Source of the DNA: Oligosphaera ethanolica
Lineage (GTDB): Bacteria > Verrucomicrobiota > Lentisphaeria > Oligosphaerales > Oligosphaeraceae
Assembly (NCBI RefSeq): GCF_030814695.1
Contig: NZ_JAUSVL010000001.1
Location: 1,240,001-1,304,000, forward strand
Direction of reading: 5' to 3'
Length of the DNA: 64,000 nucleotides
Shown here: positions 52,540-61,500 of the stretch, piece by piece
Numbering within the stretch: position 1 is the first letter of the stretch
Layout: the number at the start of each line of letters is the position of its first letter
Notes under the pieces: generated by a model
The model's database searches: none
What the model was told of the DNA's origin: nothing
Seen by the model: the letters and a program-made list of their open reading frames with translations, nothing else
Made by a program: the position numbers and the translations under genes

Positions 52540-55500
52540 TTAACGGCTAACGGCCTCGGCGACCCGCTTCCACCACCTCTCCATGGTTTCCGCTGGGATA
52601 GTCCGGGGACACCAGGCCATTTGGAGATGAAGGGTGTCATGGAGAATGAAAGCCTCAATCTGCAATGGAACGCTGGCGGGTGTTTCGGGAGCCGTCATTC
52701 CGGGCAATGTCCGCTCGCTGAGAGTAAACAGTGGCCGCGCGGCTCCGCCCAGCTCGGCACTGGTGGTCAAATCACCGAGAAAATTGAAACTGAGAAGAGC
52801 GGGAAAGTCTCTGCGACAGCGAGCTGGACTGTCGGCGAACCAAGCAAAGAGGTCGCGCCCCTCGCGGGGAAGTGAAGCCAGGGCCGGGCGAATGGCCTCC
52901 GGCGTCCCTGTATCCAGGATGAGCGGGTCAAGCCTGGTGAACCAACCGATGCTGCGATCAAGAGGCCGCCCCGCCACCGTCTGAGTTCGGCCATGTCCTT
53001 CGAGTACCACGGGGATGCTCGCAAGATGAAATCCCGCCTTGCTGGCGGCAATGATTCCGCCCAAAAGAACCTCGCGGGAAAAAGGTCGTCCCTGAAGCGG
53101 GAAAGAAGCCGCGCGGGTGACCAGCTCGCCATGACAGCCAGCGGCCGGGAAAGCACTGGCCCGAACCAGTCGTTGCAGCTCTTTGCCGACTGCCCAGCTG
53201 GACCGATCAGTCTCTTGCGCCCGAAGTCGCGCCCACGCAACCGCAAGATGCGTTCCCCCAGGAACGGGACGATGCTCATAAAAATGACCCAAATCCTCCA
53301 TCAAGATGCGGAGCGAAACCCAGTCCACCACCAGATGATGAACGACCACGGCGAGAAAATCGCCAGCGCCAGTATGAATCAGGCATAGGCGCAGCAGCGG
53401 CTCGTTTTCTAGGTCGAAGGGCCGCCCCAGCGTCCGCCCGAGTTTTTCCCAATCCGATTCCTGACCGTCATTTGCCAAGGTCATGGCAGAAAGGCAGGAA
53501 AGAGACGATAGCGATTCACGTAAGTCCATCTGCCAGACACCGGCCTGACGGAAGAATCGTGCCCGGAGCATATCGTGTTTCGCCAGCAATTTGTCCACGG
53601 CGTCCTGTAGCCGCCCAAGGTCAAGTCTGGACGCGGACTTGAGGACAACAGACAGGGCAAACTGCCTGGCTGTCCGAATCTGTCGCGATTGAAAAAACCA
53701 GCGTTGTATAGGCAGCAACGGGACAATGCCGGACTGGGGCTCATCTTTTTCCGCAGCGGGCATCCGCTCGGGCTCCCCACCGACATCGTTCCGCGTCAGT
53801 AGCGAAGCTGCCTCGGACAAGACGGGTGAAGCGAAAAGCCCCTTGAGAGTGGCCGACCAGCCCTTTTCCCGAAGAGCCGAAATGACTCGTAAAACCTTGA
53901 GCGAATCCCCACCGAGATTGAAGAAATTTGCGTTCCGACCAAGGGATGAATGTCCCAACACCTCCGACCAAACAGCCGCCAGGACAGTCTCGGCCTCCCC
54001 CTGCGGCGCTTCATACTCGCCAACGACGGACAATTCTGGCACGATCAAGCGCCGGCGGTCTATTTTGGCACTGGCGGTGCGCGGAAACTCGGGGAGTATG
54101 ACATAGCGGGAAGGCTGCATATAGGATGGCAGGCGCCTGCTGGCCGCCGAACGAAGCTCCTCTTCCGCCACTGGCGTCGGACATTGACAAAAGGCAACCA
54201 GCCCCCACCGTTTGTCCAGCAAAGCCACTGCCGCCGTTATTCCAGAAACTTGCCCCAGAGTCTGTTCTACTTCACCCAATTCCAACCGAAAACCGCGAAT
54301 CTTGACCTGCGAATCGCAGCGCCCCTGATACTCCAGCACACCATCCTCGCACCAACGGCAGCGGTCACCCGTGCGATACCAGCGTCGACACTGGGCATCG
54401 GCGGCCGGCGTCTCAGGCAGCAAAGGGAATTTGGCGGCGGTGAGCTCCGGGGCAAAGGCATAGCCGTCCGCCAAAGTCGGCCCGGCAAGATACAGTTCGC
54501 CAGGCACACCGATGGGACAACGCTGGCCGATGGCATCGCGGACGGAAGCTAGGACTCCAGGCAGTGGTGACCCGATAGGAAGCCCGAAAGGCCAATCACC
54601 GCCGGGATGCACATGAAAGCAGGTGGCGCAGACCGCGGCCTCGGTTGGCCCATACGCATTAATGACCTTCATCCGCACGGCCAGAGCCGCGGCCTGGGCG
54701 GTATCCGCCGCTTCGCCGGCGGTGATGAGCACGCGCAAGCCAGACAGCTCGCTGACGTCCAGAAGGCGCAGAAAAGCCGGCGATAGAGTCAGTACTGTCA
54801 GCTGCCGCTCCCGAAGCCAATCCCGGAAGACCTCTGTACTCTCCCGCGCTTCATCCGGAGCCACTTCCAGTGTCGCCCCTGCCCCCAGGGCCAAAAAGAT
54901 TTCCGAAATTGATGCATCGAAGGCCAGTGTCGCAAACTGACCGCAGCTATCGTCGGCATGGATGTCGAAAGCCTTGATCTGTTCGCGAATCATGGTGCAG
55001 AAAGCCGAATGAGAAACCACCACCCCTTTGGGACGCCCCGTGGACCCCGAAGTGAATATCATGTAGGCGGGGGCCGTTGGCGCAACCGGCGACGGCACCA
55101 AGGCGGCCCCGTCCCCGACCAGCGCGGACCCTTCCCCGGGCTGCCAGGAGATAATGACGGGAGCGGCTGGCTGGGGATAGCCGGCGGTCAATTCCTGCGC
55201 CAGTCGCAGGGAGTCCCCATCGGCAACCAAGAGCGCATCCAAATGCCCGTCCTCAAGCATCAAAGCCAGACGCTCCGGAGGATTGGCGGAATCAAGAGGT
55301 ACATAGCAATCTCCGGCTTCCATCACCGCCAGCAGGGCAATGACACTGGCCGCCGAACGCCGCCCCAAAACACCAATGCGTGCCCCCCGGGGGACGGCCG
55401 CAACAATGACCGGGCACAGATGGTCTACGCGCTGCCGCAACGCACGATAGCTGTAGGATGCCCGCGAATCCCGGAGCGCAATCTTATCGCCCGACTGATA

Positions 55501-58500
55501 ACTGACAAGAGAGGGAATGGTTCTCTGGACGGGTTGGGCAAGAACCCCCTCATACCCGACGACCAGACGACATTCTTCTTCTGGTATCCAGTCAAGATTC
55601 CCGAGCGCGCGGCCACTATCCCGTCCCAGACTGGACAGAATCAGCAGCAACTGGTGGCCAATTCTGGTAATCCTCGCCGCGGAAAACAGGGCCGTATCGT
55701 ATTCCAACACGATTTTCAGCTGCCCGCCCTCTATATCAAATGCGTTGAAAGTCAGATCATATTGACTACTGGGACTGGGAAAGTCCAACGTGCGCCCCGG
55801 CTCCCCACCCAGACAAACGGCGTTTTGGGCGACATTCTGGAACGCAACCAAGACATCAAAAAGCGGCGCCCGGGACCTCTCCCGCGCCAAATGCAAATCG
55901 TCCACCAAATAATCAAACGAATAGTCCTGATGATCAAGACAGCAGCGGAGATTATCGCCCGTCGCGCGCAGAAAATCGCTCGGGCTGGCTTCGAGATTAA
56001 CCACGGCGCGAAGAGGCAACAGATTGACAAAGAAGCCTATTTGATTTTCCAGCTGCGGATGGGGACGCGCCGCCACCGGCGTGCCCACCAGGAACTCGTT
56101 TTGTCCGGACAGGCGACAAAGAAGCAGCTGAACGGCAGACAACAGCGCACAAAACGCAGTCTGTCCGCCAGCATTGCTGGCCATCCGCTGCATTTCCGCC
56201 CATGGCTGGGCCGGCAGGATGAAAGTCTGGGCAGCCCCGGCCGTCTGTTTGACTGGCGGCCGCGGATAATCGGCTGGGAGATTCAGCGGTTCCGGCAATT
56301 CATCTAGATACTTGAGCCAGAAGTCCCGGCCAGCCTGGCCAGAGACGGAATGGAGGCATTCACTTTGCCAGACAGCATAATCGCGATACTGGACTGCAAG
56401 AGGCGCGAGACGGGCCGGAAGACCTGCTAGGGCCTCGCCGTATAGCTGCTGAAGCTCGTCACCCATAACCCCCAAAGACCAGCCGTCACTGACAATATGA
56501 TGAGTAACGATGCCAAGATAACAAGGCCCGCCGGCGCCGGCGGCCGTGGCGGGAATGCCCCCTGCCTCGTCATCGTCCTGCCAGACAAAGATGCGAAGCA
56601 AAGGCGGTTGCGCAAGGTCAAATGGCTGTCCACCCAATTTCCCCAGCAGGTCCAGAAAAGCCGAATCAGTCCTTGGACCGACAGCCGTCAGTACTGTCAA
56701 GGGCAGCTCAACTTCGCTGGCCGCACAAATATATTGCCGGGGACGGCCATCGCTGTCCAGGCGAATAGACGTGCGCAGACTCTCATGACGCTCCAACAGC
56801 CGGGAAAAAGCCTGCCGCAGCACGGCGACCCCCAACCGCGCTGGGAAGGCCACGGCGATAGTCAGCAAAAAGGGCGAAGGGCCATCCCCACGGAGCGATT
56901 CGAGCAGCCAGAGTCTCTCCTGACCCCTGGACAAGGGATAGGAGGCCTGCGACGGAAGAGATACCAGGGGCGGAACAACCGCCGTCCCGGCAGAAGCCGT
57001 GCGAAGCAACCCGGCCAGACTCCTGATGGTAGGATGACTCTGTAAATCATCAAGGGTAAACTGTTTATGAAATGCGAGCTGCAAGCGGCCCAAAAGCATG
57101 ACAGCCTTTAAACTATGGCCACCCAAATCAGCAAACACATCATCGCGACCCGGCGACGCAATGCGCAAAATTTCAGACCACATCCGGGCTAATTCGGTCT
57201 CGACTTCGCCTTGTGGCGGTCCGCCGCGGCCAATCCGACCACTATGACGGCCCCGGCCATACTGCCCGCGCAATCGTTTGACGATATCGCCGCCACGAGC
57301 CAAATTGCCCGCCAGCCAGGCGTAATCCAGTGAGGAGGGGCTTCGTGGGCCTGTAGACGCGACGACGGAGGACACGGGTGCGACGGCGGCTGCGCCTGTG
57401 GCGGGAATCGTCGTCCCGGTTTGCTCGTCACGCTCCGATTGTTCCAGGACTGTTTCGAGCGAGAGCTTCAGGGCATTGGCAATGGTGAGTGAATAAGGCG
57501 GGTGACCTGCAACTTTATCCAGAAAAGCCTTCGCCGGCGCATTTTTGCCACTGGGGGTAAACGCGAAGTCGAGGGTGACGAAACCGGCGGCCTGAGCCAT
57601 CCGGGCCAGTTGTCGAATCACCTCGAACTCCACTCCCCGCCCCAGCACCCGGCAACTGAGCAGAAAATGAGTGACCAACCAGGCATCACCGCGTTTTTCG
57701 CCAAAAACGGCACCGGTCAAGCCATAATCGCCAAAACGGTCCCGGACCCGGACCGCCAGAACTGCCGGCATGCCCTCCGCTTCCGTAACCCCACTCGGCT
57801 GATAACGTGAGGCCATCTCGCTATCCTGAAGACGCAACGTGGTGGTATTAAACTGGTTGGTGCGGCGAGTCAATTGGGCCAGGCGAGAAAGGTCCTCGAC
57901 ACCCGGCGGCAACACCGTGACCGCAATTTGCAGCTGGGCAAAAAAACAGCTCGGTGAAGACGCCGTTTGTTCCAGATAACTCTGGCGTGCGGCCTCCTGC
58001 CGGTACATCGCCGCCCGCTGTTTATCCTCTGCCGTACCAACTTCGTGGTCAAAAAGCCATAGATGACGGTAAAATTCAACCCGGTGAGTGTCAGGAAGCT
58101 GGACGACGCGGACAGTTGGGCAGTGCTGGCGCACTTCAGCGCACTCGAAAGGACTGTCGTCCAAAAAGACCACCGCATCCAGTCCCAGATTCAAGTCCGC
58201 CGCCAGACGGCGCAGACTCTCCGACTTGGGCTGCCAGCCTTCGTAAAGACGCAGAAAATGGGAGGGCCGGAGGGGCATGTCCTGCCGCAGTGCCAGAGCT
58301 TCGGCAACAGTCCCGGGATTGTTCTTGGAGACCAGACAGACGAGCTGACCGGCCGCATCAGCCGCTATCAGGCGATTCTGCAGGTCAAGATGACCCGCCT
58401 CCAAACGGATACCAGACGCGCCGTCTTCACCGACAACCCCGCCCCAGAGCGTATTGTCGGCATCAACGGCGAATACCTTGACGGGCGGCTGCCGTGTCCT

Positions 58501-61500
58501 GCCATCAGCCAGCCGAGCCAATCGCGCCGCCAAGGCGGCAAAGAATTCCTCGGCATATGGAAGTCCTCCCGGTGTGTCCGCCAGATACCAGTCCTGGAGC
58601 TGGAAAGCCTGGTCGAGGTCAGCTAGGTCAACGACAGTGACACCCAGTGAAACCGGTAGCATAGCCGTGAAACCGGCGGCATACTCGCTGCACTTGGCCA
58701 GTCCGGATTCGTCATCGGCCGGACAAGGAACAAGAATGATTCTCGCCAGCGGCTGGCGGGCTTGAAATGAACAGATCGCCGCGACGAGAAGCCTACTGGC
58801 TGCTTCCCACTCGGTCTGTGGCCAGTCGGCCGACCGCCAGAGCAGCAGATGGTTGGCGTCTGGAAAATCGTTCAAGCGGCTGCCGGGCAAAGTAAGCTCG
58901 GGGAGTATCTGATTGAAACCGGTAAGTTCGACTGCCGGGGGTAGTCCGGTGAGACTTCCCCAGTACTGGAGCATTTCAACCAGCGGGTCGGCGGTGAAGG
59001 TGGCGGAAACGGTCCAGGGGAGGGCTTTTCGAATCTGGGCTGTTTGCTTCAGGGACGACAAGAGGCACTCGGGGTCAGTCCCCGCCAAAGTGGCAAGGCG
59101 AATCAACTCCTCAGTGATAGCCTGGAGGTCTGACTGGTGATAGAGATGGCCATTGACCACATAGCGCAACTTCAAGCCGCCGTTCTGAGGAACGACAAGC
59201 AATCCGAAGTCAAAGTGCATGGGGTCATGGATGGCGGTGGTCTCCCACTGCCAGCCGGATTTGCCATCCTCAGCCGTCTCGTCCGGGGCGTTCTCAAAGA
59301 CGATGGTATGGGTCAGAAGACTGGCCCCGGCGGGTGAAAGGGCCTGGATATCGGCCAAAGAGACATGACTGTGGCTCTGGCTGTCAGTAAACTGGTTGCG
59401 CACCTCTCGTCCCAGTTCGGCAAAGGTCATGCCGTGTTGCAGGCGCAAGCGGACCGGCAAAGTATGGATGACCATTCCCAAAAGCCCTTCGATCCCTGGC
59501 ACGGGAACATTCCGGCCTGAATCGGTGCAGCCGAAGGCGATGTCATCACTGCCACTGGTGACGGACAGCAGAAGCCCCCAAAGCGCCTGGAAAACATGGC
59601 TGAGCGTGCAGTTGGCGGTCGCTGCCCAGGTGCGCAAGGGCTCAACCACCGCTGACTCAAGAATCGCCTCCCAAAAAAGTGGCTCCGACGCCGCACCGTC
59701 CCGGGCGGCGGGCTGCCCGGGAGGGAGAATGCGCTGCCGGTAGTCGCCAACCAGTCGCTCCCAGTACTGAACGCTCTCTGCCTGGTTCGCGGTTTCGCTC
59801 TGCCACCAGCGATAATATGCGGAAAGCGACGGAACTACCGGAACGGTCTCTGGCTCCTTGACAATTTTTTCGAGCAGAGACAAAATGAGAGTGCTGGACC
59901 AGCCGTCAATGGCCACATGATGAAAATCTATGACCAGCTCAAACGTGTCCGCCGCCAACGTGACGATGGTAAATCGCAGGAGGGAATCGCCCGTCAAATC
60001 AAAGCCGCGCTGCCGGTTGCGAAGCCGCAACGCCTCCAGAAAGGCCTCCTGACTTTCCCCGGCCTCGCCAGCCTTTCTCGGCGAGAGGTCAATGACTTCA
60101 CAGGCCGGGCGACGATTTTTGAGGACGACCTGCAAGGGCGCCGGGACATCCTCGGTGATGATGGCAATTCTGAGGCCCTCAGCGATCTCTCCCAGCGTGT
60201 CAATGGCACGAGCCAGCACCGCCGCCTCCAGTTGTGCCCCGCGCAATCTCAGGCTGACCTGGTCTGCGTAGGATTGCCGGTCGCCGGTGGCGACGGTGTG
60301 ATAGACAATGCCCGCTTGCAACGACGTCAGAGGAAGAATGTCCTGCACGTCACTATTGCCCCAGCCATACTTGGCGAGAAGGGCATCCAGCTGAACCAAC
60401 GACAAATCCTGTATTGTGAGGTCGGCCAGACTTAGTTGCGGGACACGGGTGGGGCGAGTCAGCCATTCGGCCAGCTCGGAAAGCTCTCCCAGCCAGGCTT
60501 CCAGGAGTCGCTCAGGCGTGACGATATGCCCCGAGGAGCAGTCAAGCGAATAGCCGGCGACCGTCACTACCAGCTGTCCGTTGATCTTTTGGGCAATGAC
60601 ATCAAAGGTGAAGAGCGGGGGCATTCCCTCCTGATGGTTCTCGCCGGCGGTCTCGGCGGTCAATTGCCAACGACTCGTGCTCGCGGAATCAGTCTGCCCC
60701 AAATAATTGAAGCTGATGGGCGGCAGCTCGCTGTGGCCAGTGGCCAAATAGCCGAAGTCATGCCGGGGAAGAGCACGAAGCCGGTCTTTATGACGGCGGC
60801 AGAGCTCGCCCCAGCTCTCCCCCGAAAGTGTGTCGAGGGAAAAAGGAAAGAGGGCGGTGAACCAACCGGCCGTCCGCCCAATGTCCTCATAACCGGGAAG
60901 CGTCTCCCGGCCATGCCCCTCCAGGGCAACGGCGCAATAACTCTGCCCCGTGAGCGACTGCCAGGCACGACTGAACGCAGCCAAAAGAAGCTCGCGCAAA
61001 TCGGCCTGATAGAGTTGTTTTCCCCGGGCAACCAGGCCGTCTGTCGTCGCTGCCGCAAGCGTGCCAGTGGCCGTAGTGCTGACGGCTTTTTCTGGTGGTC
61101 TGGGCAAACTGAAAGCGGAAATCTCGCTGGCAAGCCTGTCCCACAGAACCAGGTCATGAAGAAGAAAATCGCGACAGGCAGTCCCGGCGACCGCTTCGCA
61201 CCAGTTGGTGAAAGGAATCGGCTCCGGTATGGCCGCCGGCATGTCAGCGTCAGAATAGTAGAAGTGCTCCAAATCGTCGATGAGTATCCTGCCGGTAAGT
61301 TCATCGGCGACCCAATGGTGCAAAATGAGGGCAAGCGTGCTGTCCTGGCCGTCTAAAATGAGCCCAGCGGCCAAAAGATGCCCCCTGGCCAGGCAAAGAC
61401 TGGCCTGTAGCCGGGCGTAGAAACCCCGAATAGCATCACTGCGGTCACCCCCTTCAGACGCGCTGAAAACGAGGGTCTCAAGTGAATACGTGGCCTCCGA

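Noticed and set aside
54958..56307. 449-residue plus-strand open frame
   Set aside because: It is antisense to the NRPS A and C domains and shows no recognisable domain.
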